Both the position numbers and the translations under genes were made by a program. Shown here in pieces: positions 34,817-43,434 of a stretch of 58,932 nucleotides of DNA (within the stretch, counting starts at the first letter, position 1; every line of letters starts with the position of its first letter). Source of the DNA: CAZVAR01 sp964625225 (GTDB lineage: Bacteria; Pseudomonadota; Alphaproteobacteria; JAJUGE01); the NCBI GenBank assembly GCA_964625225.1, contig CAZVAR010000007.1:1-58932 (forward strand), given 5' to 3'. Under the pieces are notes generated by a model. It was not told the DNA's origin. It saw nothing but the letters and a program-made list of their open reading frames with translations, and searched no databases.

Positions 34817-35833
34817 ATGCAGTTCGGCATCATGATGCGCGGCCAGTTTCCGCCCGGTGAAGACATGAGGGCGCGCTTCGCCGATCTGATGGAGCAGGCC
34901 CGCCTCGCGAAGCGCCTCGGCTTCGCATCGATAACGAAGGGATCGCACTACAGTGCTCATCCCTATCAGGATTTCCAGCAGCTTCCGTTCCTCGCCCGGG
35001 TGGCCGCGGAGGCGCCCGGGCTGCGGCTGAATGCCGGGATCGTCCTCCTGTCTCTGCACAAGCCGCTCGACATCGCCGAGCAGCTCGCGACCATCGACGT
35101 GATATCGGGCGGCGGGCTGATCTTCGGCTGCGGTTTGGGATACCGCGACGTGGAATTCCAGGGATTCGGCACGACGCAGCGGGACCGCGTACCCCGCTTC
35201 GAGGAGAATCTGGAGGCCATCCGCCGCCTTTGGACCGAGGACGTGGTCGACATGGTGGGGTCGCATTTCGTGCTGGCCGGCGCGTCCTGCCCCTTGAAGC
35301 CGGTCCAGAAGCCGCATCCGCCGATCTGGATCGGCGCCAATGCCGACCCCGCCATCCGCCGCGCCGCCAGGCTCGGAGACTGCTGGTACATCAATCCGCA
35401 CAATCGCCTCGACACGATCGCACGCCAGCTCGACCTTTATCGTCGCGCCCTCGACGCGTGCGGCAAGCCCTTCCCGTCCGAGTTGCCCATGCGTCGCGAG
35501 GTGTTCGTCGCCCGCACCCGTGAGGAGGCGATCCGCCTCTGCGCCCCCTATCTCGCCGACAAATATGCGGTGTATGCCCGCTGGGGGCAGGAGAAGGCGA
35601 TGCCGGCCGGCGACGATGCGCTCGACCTCGCCTTCGAGGATCTGCTGCGCGACCGCTTCCTGATCGGCTCTCCGGACGAGGTCGCGGAGGCGATGATCCG
35701 GATCGGCCGCACCCTGGGCGTCAATCACCTGGTGATGAGCGTGCAGTGGGCGGGCATGCCGCAGAGTCTTGTTCTCGACACGATGGCCCTCCTGGCGGAG
35801 GAGGTGTTTCCCCGGGTGCGGCAAGGCCTGTGA
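34817..35833 (+). CDS. LLM-class flavin-dependent oxidoreductase (luciferase-like), copy 2
   Basis: A 338-residue paralogue of the LLM protein at 32426. Shared blocks include FGIMMRGQFPPGED, GSHYSAHPYQDFQQLPFLARV, IVLLSLHKPLDIAEQLATIDVISGGGLIFGCGLGYRDVEFQGFGTTQ and PPIWIGANADPAIRRAARLGD. Divergence is spread over the whole length, with no exactly copied block, unlike the amidase and SDR pairs. ATG 34817 is preferred over the long upstream open frame, which merely shadows nhaA. Its stop overlaps the start of the lipoprotein hydrolase by four bases (GTGA), so those two are translationally coupled. Confidence 0.9.
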   Translation: MQFGIMMRGQFPPGEDMRARFADLMEQARLAKRLGFASITKGSHYSAHPYQDFQQLPFLARVAAEAPGLRLNAGIVLLSLHKPLDIAEQLATIDVISGGGLIFGCGLGYRDVEFQGFGTTQRDRVPRFEENLEAIRRLWTEDVVDMVGSHFVLAGASCPLKPVQKPHPPIWIGANADPAIRRAARLGDCWYINPHNRLDTIARQLDLYRRALDACGKPFPSELPMRREVFVARTREEAIRLCAPYLADKYAVYARWGQEKAMPAGDDALDLAFEDLLRDRFLIGSPDEVAEAMIRIGRTLGVNHLVMSVQWAGMPQSLVLDTMALLAEEVFPRVRQGL

Positions 35834-36642
35834 CGCGGCGCGACCTGAGCGCCCGCGGTTCCACCTGGACCGCTGCGGGCATCCTTCTATCGATGCTGTT
35901 GCTCGCACTCGGCGGTTGCTCTTCGGAGCCCCGACCGTTGCCGCCGATCGGCGACGTTCCCCGCATCGCCGACAGCTTCCGCAGCGGTGGCCGTGACGTC
36001 AGACTGGAGGTCATGCCGGCCGCCGGCGGCGGATGGCGGCCGGCGGTGCTGATCCTTCACGGCGCCAGCGGGATCGGCAGCGGCCACATGATCTATCCCT
36101 ATGCGGCCGCGATCGCCGGACGCGGCATCCACGTCTTCATCGCGCACTATTTCGACGGTCTCGCTGCCGGGAGCAACCGGTCCGGCACCGCCCATTTCGC
36201 CGAACGCGAACGGATCATCGCCGACGCCGTCACCCATATTCGCGGCCGGCCCGAGGTCGATCCGGCCCGGGTCGGCCTGTGGGGCCTCTCGCTGGGCGGC
36301 TTCCATGCGCTCAGCCACGCATCCCGCGATCCGCATGTCGCCGCCGTCGTCAACGTGATGGGGGCGATGCCCCATTCGGTTCCGCTCGATCGCGTCGGCC
36401 GCATGCCCCCTACCCTCATCATCCATGGCACGCGCGACCGGGTCGTCCCGATGCGCCGCGTCGCCGCGCTCGCGGCCTTGCTCGACCGGATCGGGACACC
36501 TTACGAAACCCGGTTCTACGAAGGCGCGGGGCATGCCCTTCGCGGCGACGCGCTCGCCGACAGCGTCTGGCGCAGCGCCGATTTCTTCGATCGCTATCTC
36601 AACGGCGGTGCCGTCGCCGGCGCCGCATTGTGGCTGCGATAG
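35830..36642 (+). CDS. dienelactone-hydrolase-family lipoprotein
   Basis: A 270-residue alpha/beta hydrolase predicted to be a lipoprotein. After a basic start (VTRRDLSAR), the hydrophobic segment ILLSMLLLALGGC carries a lipobox with lipid-modified Cys30. The hydrolase domain has oxyanion-side ILHGASGIG, nucleophile elbow WGLSLGGFHA (Ser, where classical dienelactone hydrolases use Cys), Asp in IIHGTRDRVVPM and His in GAGHALRGD. GTG 35830 overlaps the LLM oxidoreductase stop. It is probably anchored in the inner or outer membrane and acts in the periplasm. The pairing with an LLM oxidase suggests joint breakdown of a substrate, which is inference. Confidence 0.82.
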   Translation: MTRRDLSARGSTWTAAGILLSMLLLALGGCSSEPRPLPPIGDVPRIADSFRSGGRDVRLEVMPAAGGGWRPAVLILHGASGIGSGHMIYPYAAAIAGRGIHVFIAHYFDGLAAGSNRSGTAHFAERERIIADAVTHIRGRPEVDPARVGLWGLSLGGFHALSHASRDPHVAAVVNVMGAMPHSVPLDRVGRMPPTLIIHGTRDRVVPMRRVAALAALLDRIGTPYETRFYEGAGHALRGDALADSVWRSADFFDRYLNGGAVAGAALWLR

Positions 36643-36707
36643 AGCCGGGAGAGTGATGGAGCCGGCGAGCCTTGCCCGGCCGGCGAGCGCTCCTTATGAT
36701 GCGGCTC

Positions 36708-36738
36708 AGCCGGGACCGGCATCCTGCCGCTCCCGGTT
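36708..36738 (+). terminator. Rho-independent terminator upstream of ppiD
   Basis: AGCCGGGA pairs with TCCCGGTT (one G-T wobble), then an inner CGGCA/TGCCG stem closes a 3-base loop. TTGTTTTGATT follows directly. This is the best intrinsic terminator in the window. It lies 66 bases after the lipoprotein stop and only 29 bases before the ppiD ATG. Confidence 0.65.
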
Positions 36739-36767
36739 GTTTTGATTGGTCGAGCGGTTACGGCCTC

Positions 36768-38645
36768 ATGCTCAACGCGCTTCGTAAAGCTGCCGGATCC
36801 TGGGTTGCAAAGCTACTTTTCGTCCTGCTGATCATCAGCTTCGCGGCCTGGGGCATCGGCGATTATCTTCGCCCGAGCGCCGAGGAGGCCGTTGCACGGG
36901 TCGGCGACACGGAAATTACGCCGGCCGAGTATCGGCGGGAGTTCGGACGCGAGTTCGAGCGGCTGCGTCAACGCTTCGGCGGCAGCCTTACGCAGGAGCT
37001 GGCCCTTCAACTCGGCCTCGCCGATCAGGTTCTGGCCCAAATGATCGAGCGCCGCCTGGTCGGGCTTGAGGCGCACGAATTGGGGATCCGCATCGGCGAC
37101 GATCTGGTGCGCCGCGAGATATACGGCATGGAGGCCTTTCAGGACGCCACGGGCCAGTTCGACCGCGCTCGCTTCGAGCAGATCCTGTTTTCGTCGGGGC
37201 TGAGCGAGGAGGCCTTCGTCGCGATCCTGCGCGGCGATCTCGCGCGCGGGCAGTTGCTCGGTGCGGTGACGGCCGGCGTCACCGCACCGGCAGGCTTGGC
37301 CGAAGCCTTCTACCGGTTCCGACAGGAGCAACGGGTCGCCGAGATCCTGTTCCTCCCGACCCAGGCGGCCGGTCAGGTTCCGGAGCCGACCGACGCCGAC
37401 CTTGCCGCCTTCTACGAGGCGAACAAGGAACGCTACACGGCGCCCGAATACCGGAGAGTCACCGCCGTCCTGCTCCGCCCGGAGGATTTGGCGGCCGAGA
37501 TGCGCGTCTCCGAGGAGCGCCTGCGCGAAGCCTACGACAGCCGGCAGGCCGAGTTCCGCACGCCGGAGAGCCGCGGGGTCAGCCAACTCCTGTTCACGGA
37601 GGAGGCGGCGGCCCGCAGCGCCTATGAGCGCATCGCCGCCGGAGAGAGCTTCGACGCGGTTGCGGCGGACATTCCGTCGGCGCAGCGCACCGACCTCGGA
37701 ACGGTTCACCCCGGCGACCTGTTCCCAGAGGCGGTCGATCAAGCCGTGTTCGCCCTGCCTGCCCCCGGCGTCACCGAGCCGGTGCAGAGTCCCCTGGGCT
37801 GGCATCTGCTGAACGTATCCGAGATCACGCCGGCCGCCACCATTCCGTTCGAGCAGGCGCAGGAGAGGCTGCGCCAGGAGATCGCACGGGAGCTGGCGGT
37901 CGATGCCCTTTACGATCTGTCGAACCAGTTCCAGGACGCCCTTGCCGGAGGCGCGACGCTGGAAGAGGCGGCGCAGCAGCTCAACCTGAAGCCGGTCGAG
38001 ATTGCCGCCGTCGATCACAGCGGCCTGGATAAGGCCGGCGCGCCGGCGGAGGGCCTTCCGCCGATACCGGTGTTCCTGCAGACCGTGTTCGAGACCGCCG
38101 AGGGCCAAGTCAGCCCGCTCGGCGAGACTCCGGACGGCGGCTACTTTGCCTTGCGCGTCGATGCGGTCGAGCCGCAGCGGGAGCGCGCCCTGGACGAAGT
38201 GCGGGACCGGGTCGACGCGGCTTGGCGCGCTGAGCAGGCACGAAAGCTGGCCCTTGCCGAGGCGGAGAAGCTCGCAGAGCAAGCGCGCGCCGGTGAGGAG
38301 CTGGCCGCCATCGCCGAGGCACGCAACCTCTCTGTACAGGTCTCGCCGCCGTTTACCCGCGGCACCAACAGGCCCGCCGACCGCCTGCCGGCCAGCCTCG
38401 TCGAAAAGCTGTTCGCCGCCGCACCGGGCGCGGTGGTCGTCGACCAGATGGCGGACGGCGCGATCGTGGCCCGGCTGACCGAGATCGAGGCCGCCGATCC
38501 GGCCGCCGACGCAAGCGGGGTCGCGGCAATACGCAGCGATCTGACCCGTCGCATCGCGGCCGACCTCGAAGCGCAATATGCCAGCGCGCTGCAGAGCCGC
38601 CACGGTGTAACGGTCAACCAGGCCGCCATCCGCCGCATGTTCTGA
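36768..38645 (+). CDS. ppiD: PpiD-like periplasmic peptidyl-prolyl isomerase/chaperone (SurA N-terminal domain)
   Basis: A 625-residue membrane-anchored periplasmic folding factor. A single N-terminal helix (AKLLFVLLIISFAAWGIGDYL) anchors it. A SurA_N-like domain follows (about residues 37-200), then a parvulin domain around 240-360 with SRGVSQLLFTEEAAARSAYE, LGTVHPGDLFPEAVDQAVFALP and SPLGWHLLNVSEI. A second, degenerate parvulin-like segment lies further on. The length is that of PpiD. ATG 36768 begins MLNALRKAAGSW, the usual family start; a longer in-frame reading would run through the terminator at 36708. Placement before trpE is a common alphaproteobacterial order. Confidence 0.88.
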   Translation: MLNALRKAAGSWVAKLLFVLLIISFAAWGIGDYLRPSAEEAVARVGDTEITPAEYRREFGREFERLRQRFGGSLTQELALQLGLADQVLAQMIERRLVGLEAHELGIRIGDDLVRREIYGMEAFQDATGQFDRARFEQILFSSGLSEEAFVAILRGDLARGQLLGAVTAGVTAPAGLAEAFYRFRQEQRVAEILFLPTQAAGQVPEPTDADLAAFYEANKERYTAPEYRRVTAVLLRPEDLAAEMRVSEERLREAYDSRQAEFRTPESRGVSQLLFTEEAAARSAYERIAAGESFDAVAADIPSAQRTDLGTVHPGDLFPEAVDQAVFALPAPGVTEPVQSPLGWHLLNVSEITPAATIPFEQAQERLRQEIARELAVDALYDLSNQFQDALAGGATLEEAAQQLNLKPVEIAAVDHSGLDKAGAPAEGLPPIPVFLQTVFETAEGQVSPLGETPDGGYFALRVDAVEPQRERALDEVRDRVDAAWRAEQARKLALAEAEKLAEQARAGEELAAIAEARNLSVQVSPPFTRGTNRPADRLPASLVEKLFAAAPGAVVVDQMADGAIVARLTEIEAADPAADASGVAAIRSDLTRRIAADLEAQYASALQSRHGVTVNQAAIRRMF

Positions 38646-38756
38646 GCGGCCCCGGTTCCCGGGACCTCCGTTTGCGAGTACTACTAGCATTGCCGCCGGC
38701 GCAGCGGGCCCCGTCGGCGTATCGGCAACCCCGAGGCCCGATCCGCGGTAGCAGCC

Positions 38757-40283
38757 ATGTCCGTGACGCCCAGTTTTGACGAGTTCCGTGCGCATTACGA
38801 TGCCGGGGACGCGCAACTCGTCTGGACGCGGACCGTCGCCGATCTCGAGACCCCGGTCGCCGCCATGATGAAGCTGGCGCATGACCGGCCGAACAGCTTT
38901 CTTCTCGAGTCCGTCGAAGGGGGCGCGATCCGCGGCCGCTATTCCTTCATCGGGCTCAAGCCGGATCTGATCTGGCGCTGCTTCGGCGACCGGGCCGAGA
39001 TCAACCGCCGCGCCCTGACCGACCCGGACGCGTTCACAGCCTGCGAGGGCGGAGCCCTCGCCTCGCTGCGCGCGCTGGTCGCCGAATGCCGCATCCCGAA
39101 TTTCCCGAGCCACCTGCCGCCCATGGCATCGAGCGTGGTCGGCTATATGGGCTACGACATGGTCCGGTTGATGGAGCGGCTTCCCGACATGCCGCCCGAT
39201 CCGATCGGCATTCCCGACGGGATGTTCGTCCGGCCGACAGTGATGTTGGTGTTCGACACCATCGAGGATCACATCACGATCGTCACGCCCGTCTGGCCGG
39301 ACCCGGCGATCTCCGCGCGTCTCGCCTACGAGCAAGCGACGGAACGGATCGCCGACGTGCTGGGAGAGCTGGATCGCAGCCTCCCGCATCGTGGACCGAG
39401 CCTCGAGGCGGGCGAACTGCCGCCGCCGCGATCCAATATGACGCGGGCGCAGTTCGAAGCGATGGTGGAGCGGGCGCGCGAGTACATTCATGCCGGCGAC
39501 GCATTCCAGATCGTCCCGTCCCAGCGCTTCTCGATCGACTTCGCGCTGCCGCCGTTCGCGCTTTATCGCGCGCTGCGCCGGCTCAATCCGTCCCCCTTCC
39601 TGTTCTTCCTGGACTTCGGTGACTTCGCGGTGGTCGGGTCAAGCCCGGAGATCCTGGTCCGCGTCCGTGATGGCAAAGTGACGATCCGCCCCCTCGCCGG
39701 AACGCGCCGGCGCGGTAAGGACGCCGCCGAGGATCGGGTGCTCGCCCAGGACCTGCTGTCCGATCCCAAGGAAATCGCCGAGCATCTGATGCTGCTCGAT
39801 CTCGCCCGCAATGATGTCGGCAGGGTCAGCCGGATCGGCAGTGTCCGCGTCGTCGAGCAGTTCGAGATCGAGTACTACTCCCACGTGATGCATATCAGTT
39901 CGACCGTCGAAGGCGATCTTGCTCCCGAATATGACGCGATCGGCGCGCTGGTTGCGGGTTTCCCGGCGGGCACGGTGTCCGGCGCCCCCAAGGTCCGGGC
40001 GATGGAGATCATCGACGAGCTGGAACCCGAGAAGCGGGGCATCTATGCCGGCTGCATCGGCTATTTCGCCGGCAACGGCACGATGGACACATGCATCGGC
40101 CTGCGGACCGGCCTGGTCAAGGACGGCACGCTGTACGTGCAGGCGGGTGTCGGTGTCGTCGCCGACAGCAATCCCGCCGCCGAGTATCAGGAGAGCCTCG
40201 ACAAGGCCAAGGCGCTGGTTCGCGCTGCGGAGGAAGCGGTCCGGTTCGCTGCCCGGCGCGGTACGCTGAACGAGCGCCAGTGA
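38757..40283 (+). CDS. trpE: anthranilate synthase component I
   Basis: A 508-residue enzyme that with glutamine amidotransferase TrpG converts chorismate to anthranilate, the first step of tryptophan synthesis. The N-terminal domain carries the Trp feedback-site motif SFLLESVEG. The chorismate-binding domain (about 215-490) has QIVPSQRFSIDF, PSPFLFFLDFGDFAVVGSSPEI, RPLAGTRRRGKDAAED, LLDLARNDVGRVS, PAGTVSGAPKVRAMEIIDELE and VQAGVGVVADSNPAAEY. The gene stands 111 bases after ppiD. No Trp-rich leader peptide is evident in that gap. TrpG is not encoded next to it: the next gene is on the opposite strand 5 bases away. Confidence 0.95.
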   Translation: MSVTPSFDEFRAHYDAGDAQLVWTRTVADLETPVAAMMKLAHDRPNSFLLESVEGGAIRGRYSFIGLKPDLIWRCFGDRAEINRRALTDPDAFTACEGGALASLRALVAECRIPNFPSHLPPMASSVVGYMGYDMVRLMERLPDMPPDPIGIPDGMFVRPTVMLVFDTIEDHITIVTPVWPDPAISARLAYEQATERIADVLGELDRSLPHRGPSLEAGELPPPRSNMTRAQFEAMVERAREYIHAGDAFQIVPSQRFSIDFALPPFALYRALRRLNPSPFLFFLDFGDFAVVGSSPEILVRVRDGKVTIRPLAGTRRRGKDAAEDRVLAQDLLSDPKEIAEHLMLLDLARNDVGRVSRIGSVRVVEQFEIEYYSHVMHISSTVEGDLAPEYDAIGALVAGFPAGTVSGAPKVRAMEIIDELEPEKRGIYAGCIGYFAGNGTMDTCIGLRTGLVKDGTLYVQAGVGVVADSNPAAEYQESLDKAKALVRAAEEAVRFAARRGTLNERQ

Positions 40284-40288
40284 CGCGA

Positions 40289-41116
40289 TCAGGGCGTCGC
40301 CCGCCGGGCGTGGGCCGGGGCGAGATGCCGCTGCAGGAAGTCGAGCACGGTGACCGGCGCGCCATGGTCGTAGAAGTCGAGGTGCGTGGCCTCGGGAATG
40401 TACCGATACTCCTTGGGCTCGGCCGCCGCAGCGAACAGCCGTTCGGCGAATCGGGCGGGAACGATCCGATCCCGGCCACCGGCGATGATCAGCAGCGGTA
40501 CAGCGATCTGCGCCACCTTCGCGGCCGAATCGAAACGATCCTTCAGCAGCCAGCGGACCGGCACGACCGGGTAGCGTGCGCTCGCGACATCGCTGATCGA
40601 GCTGTAGGGAGCCTCGAGCACCACCGCGCCGACCGGCTGCTCCACGGCCATCTGCACGGCCACACCGGTTCCCAGTGACTCCCCGTAGAGGACCCGCTGT
40701 TCGGCAGGAATGCCCGCTGCGGCGACGAAGTCGAGCGCGGCCCGGGCGTCGCGATACAGCCCTTCTTCGCTCGGTGAGCCTGGATTCCCGCTGAAGCCGC
40801 GATAGGCAAGCAGCAGCACCCCCAGCCCGGCGTCCAGATATGGCCTCAGCTTCTCGCCGCGCAGGCCGAGATCGCCGGCATTGCCGTGAAAGTAGACCAG
40901 GACCGGAAGATCCGGTCTCTGCGGCGCGCGCCACCAGGCGAGCAGCTTCAGCCCGTCGCCGGTCGTCAACCGGACCGGGTGCATCTCAGGTACGCCGGCC
41001 TGCACCGGGTTCGGGACACCCCCGAACGGCAGGTAGATCAGGTGTCGCTGGAGCAGATACAGTCCTGCCACGATGGCGAGATAGACCGCCGCCACCGTAC
41101 CGACGATTTCCAGCAT
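40289..41116 (-). CDS. membrane-anchored alpha/beta hydrolase (BEM46/ABHD13-like)
   Basis: A 275-residue serine hydrolase with an N-terminal membrane helix (LEIVGTVAAVYLAIVAGLYLL). Motifs are VLVYFHGNAGDLGLRGEKL (oxyanion region), LLAYRGFSGNPGSPSEEGL, nucleophile elbow LYGESLGTGVA (Ser), Asp in IIAGGRDRIVP and His in EATHLDFYDHG. ATG 41116 starts just before the helix; a GTG 36 bases upstream is possible. The substrate is unknown. It converges on trpE with only 5 bases between, which may mark a rearrangement junction. Confidence 0.85.
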   Translation of the reverse strand: MLEIVGTVAAVYLAIVAGLYLLQRHLIYLPFGGVPNPVQAGVPEMHPVRLTTGDGLKLLAWWRAPQRPDLPVLVYFHGNAGDLGLRGEKLRPYLDAGLGVLLLAYRGFSGNPGSPSEEGLYRDARAALDFVAAAGIPAEQRVLYGESLGTGVAVQMAVEQPVGAVVLEAPYSSISDVASARYPVVPVRWLLKDRFDSAAKVAQIAVPLLIIAGGRDRIVPARFAERLFAAAAEPKEYRYIPEATHLDFYDHGAPVTVLDFLQRHLAPAHARRATP

Positions 41117-41159
41117 TGCGCGACCATGGACGGAAACCGCCACACGCCGCACGCGGCGG

Positions 41160-41996
41160 TCAGTTGTAGACGAACAGCGGCACCGGACCAGCTTCGAGCA
41201 GCCGTCGCGTGACCGATCCGACGAACACGCGGTGCAGTAGTCCGTGCTGACTGAACGCCCCCATGACGAGCATCCCGGCCCCCAGTCCGGCCAGGTTGCC
41301 GATCAGCACGTCGGCGGGGTGAGCAGACGCTTCGATCCCGTGCACCTGGGCCCGGATCCCGTGCGTCTCGAACAGTCCCAGGGCCCGCTCGGCATTGGCT
41401 CTGGCCTTGGACGCGCTGTCGGCCACGTTGACGATATGCACCTCACGATCGGTCGCGAGCCCGAGCAGCACGAACAGGTGCATGGCACGGGAGGCCTGAA
41501 TGCCACCGTCGAACGCCACCACCAGCCGGTCGCCCGGCGGTTGATGGCCGGGCACGACCAGAACCGGTCGCGGGTTGTTCCGGAGCAGGCGCGTCACCGT
41601 CTCGGCGATGCTCGGATGCTCGCTGTCGTGGAAGTCCGTGTCACGGCCGATCACGATCAGGTCGTGCCGGCAGGCTTCCTGCTCGATCACTTCGTGCGGA
41701 ACGCCTTCGGCGTCGATCTCCCGGGTCCGGACGTCGGCGGCACTACAGCGCTCGCGAAAGCTCTTGAGGAGCTGGCGTACCGCCTCGCGGTTCTTCTCGA
41801 GCAGCACCTCGTCGCGGTGCTGCTTGTACGCGCCACCCCCGATCGGCATCGGCGTCGGTGCCGTGATCCAAGGCCGGTCGACGATCCCCATTCCCGTTAC
41901 CGCCGCCTGATGTTCGACCGCGATCCGCAACGCGAGCGCCTCGGCGGCGCGGCTCGCCTCGGTATTGTCGACGGCGACGACGATGCTCTTGATCAT
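41160..41996 (-). CDS. tandem-domain universal stress protein (UspA family)
   Basis: A 278-residue cytoplasmic protein with two Usp domains. The first starts IKSIVVAVDNTEASRAAEALALRIA and ends NNPRPVLVVPG (about residues 1-150). The second starts RLVVAFDGGIQASRAMH and ends MGAFSQHGLLHRVFVGSVTRRLLEAGPVPLFVY. The glycine and serine pattern of the second domain resembles the nucleotide-binding loop of ATP-type Usps, though not perfectly. ATG 41996 with GAGGG upstream is chosen over an earlier in-frame start whose extension is low-complexity. The next gene on the same strand starts 43 bases downstream, so co-transcription with the alpha/beta hydrolase is possible. Confidence 0.88.
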   Translation of the reverse strand: MIKSIVVAVDNTEASRAAEALALRIAVEHQAAVTGMGIVDRPWITAPTPMPIGGGAYKQHRDEVLLEKNREAVRQLLKSFRERCSAADVRTREIDAEGVPHEVIEQEACRHDLIVIGRDTDFHDSEHPSIAETVTRLLRNNPRPVLVVPGHQPPGDRLVVAFDGGIQASRAMHLFVLLGLATDREVHIVNVADSASKARANAERALGLFETHGIRAQVHGIEASAHPADVLIGNLAGLGAGMLVMGAFSQHGLLHRVFVGSVTRRLLEAGPVPLFVYN

Positions 41997-42140
41997 GCCT
42001 TTCGCCCTCTTCTCCCGCGTCGCCGGCGCACGCTGCGGCCCGGCCCGCTCATCGGCCCTACGGTCCAACGCCGGCGATGCGGAACGGTTCAACGGTCACC
42101 GAAAAAGGCCCGCCTACCCGTTTCCCGATCGCGTCGGGGT

Positions 42141-42158
42141 GGCAGGCGCGAGCCTGCC
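42141..42158 (-). terminator. possible terminator hairpin after the acyl-CoA dehydrogenase pair
   Basis: GGCAGGC and GCCTGCC form a 7-bp stem around GCGA, 9 bases beyond the stop of the acyl-CoA dehydrogenase at 42168. The stem can extend by two G-C pairs past a bulged A. No immediate T-tract follows, though the minus strand has a TTTTT run about 30 bases further. Confidence 0.35.
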
Positions 42159-42167
42159 CCGGTCTTG

Positions 42168-43304
42168 TCAGACGGAGAGATCCGCGAACCGCTTCAGATG
42201 ATGGTCAGTGTCGCCGAAGCTTCGCTCGATCATGGTAAGGCGCTTGAAATAGTGGCCGGCAGCATATTCCTCGGTCATGCCGATGCCGCCGTGGAGCTGA
42301 ATACCCTGCTGTCCCACATAGCGGGCGGACTTGCCGATTTGGACCTTGGCCGCCGACATCGCCCTCTTGCGCTCCCGCTCGTCATCCTCGCTGGCTCGGA
42401 TCGCGGCCATCATCGCCATGGACTTCGCCTCCTCGTGGGCGATGAACATGTCGACCATACGGTGCTGCAGCACCTGGAACCGCCCGATAGGCTGCCCGAA
42501 CTGCTCACGGGTCTTGATGTAATTGAGGGTCAGGTCGTTGAGCGCCCGCATCGCCCCGACCGCCTCGGCGCAGACCGCGGCGATGGCCCGGTCGATGACC
42601 GTCTCGAGCACCGGCAGACCCCCGCCCACCGGTCCGAGCACGGCCTCCGGCCCGACCCGAACATTCTCCAGGAACAGCTCGCCGGCCCGGCCGCCGTCGG
42701 CGGTCGGGTATCCCCGCACGCGCAGCCCCGATGCACCCTTGTCCACCAGGAACAAGGTAATCCCCTCCGGATCGCGGCTGTCCCCGTCGGTCCGAGCGAC
42801 AACGACGAAGCGATCGGCCGACGGGGCGCCGAGCACGACACCCTTCATGCCGTTCAGCACGTAGCTCTCACCGTCCCGCTGGGCGCGCGTCTCGACATCT
42901 GCCAGATTGTACCGCGACTGCCGTTCGGCGAAGCCCAAGGCAAGCTTCATACGGCCTTCCGCAACGGCCGGCAGAATCTCCTTCTTCTGCTCCTCACTCC
43001 CGCCGATCTGAACGGCGCCACCGCCCAGCACGATCGTGGACAGATAGGGCTCGACCACCAAGCCGGCGCCGAACGCTTCCATCACGATCATCGTCTCGAC
43101 CGGAGTCCCGCCGAAGCCGCCATAGGCCTCCGGGAAGGGCATGCCCAGCCAGCCCAGCTCGGCGAATTGGGACCAGTTCTTCTCGCTGAAGCCCTCTTCG
43201 GTCTTGATCAGGTTCTTGCGTTGCTCGAAGCCATAATGGTTCTGCACGAAGCGGTCGACGCTTTCCTTGAGCAGGACCTGGTCCTCGGAATACTCGAAAT
43301 CCAT
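42168..43304 (-). CDS. acyl-CoA dehydrogenase family protein (medium-length, FadE-like)
   Basis: A 378-residue flavoprotein of the acyl-CoA dehydrogenase family, oxidising an acyl-CoA to the enoyl-CoA with transfer of electrons to ETF. It has the N-terminal helical domain (DFEYSEDQVLLKESVDRFV), WLGMPFPEAYGGFGG, VLGGGAVQIGGSEEQKKEILP and the C-terminal QLHGGIGMTEEYAAGHYFKRL, whose TEEY Glu is in the place of the catalytic base. ATG 43304 is used. It lies 130 bases after the acyl-CoA dehydrogenase at 43435 on the same strand. Adjacent unlike dehydrogenases of this kind can form heterotetramers, as in mycobacterial steroid degradation, but that is only a possibility here. Confidence 0.9.
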   Translation of the reverse strand: MDFEYSEDQVLLKESVDRFVQNHYGFEQRKNLIKTEEGFSEKNWSQFAELGWLGMPFPEAYGGFGGTPVETMIVMEAFGAGLVVEPYLSTIVLGGGAVQIGGSEEQKKEILPAVAEGRMKLALGFAERQSRYNLADVETRAQRDGESYVLNGMKGVVLGAPSADRFVVVARTDGDSRDPEGITLFLVDKGASGLRVRGYPTADGGRAGELFLENVRVGPEAVLGPVGGGLPVLETVIDRAIAAVCAEAVGAMRALNDLTLNYIKTREQFGQPIGRFQVLQHRMVDMFIAHEEAKSMAMMAAIRASEDDERERKRAMSAAKVQIGKSARYVGQQGIQLHGGIGMTEEYAAGHYFKRLTMIERSFGDTDHHLKRFADLSV

Positions 43305-43434
43305 GGGTTTAGCTCTCTCCCCTCCGCGCACGACCCCGCGCGACCCGGAGGCGGCATTCCTGTGATAGGCGGAACGGCTGCGAAGGCCGTGTGTCGCAGA
43401 GGCTAAGCCGCCGCCGACCGATTTGGCAAGCGTG

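Noticed and set aside
38646..38756. Trp attenuator leader peptide upstream of trpE
   Set aside because: No short frame with tandem Trp codons and no terminator/antiterminator pair is visible in the 111-bp gap.
36813..39491. 892-codon minus-strand open frame opposite ppiD and trpE
   Set aside because: No recognisable domains, and both opposite genes are certain.
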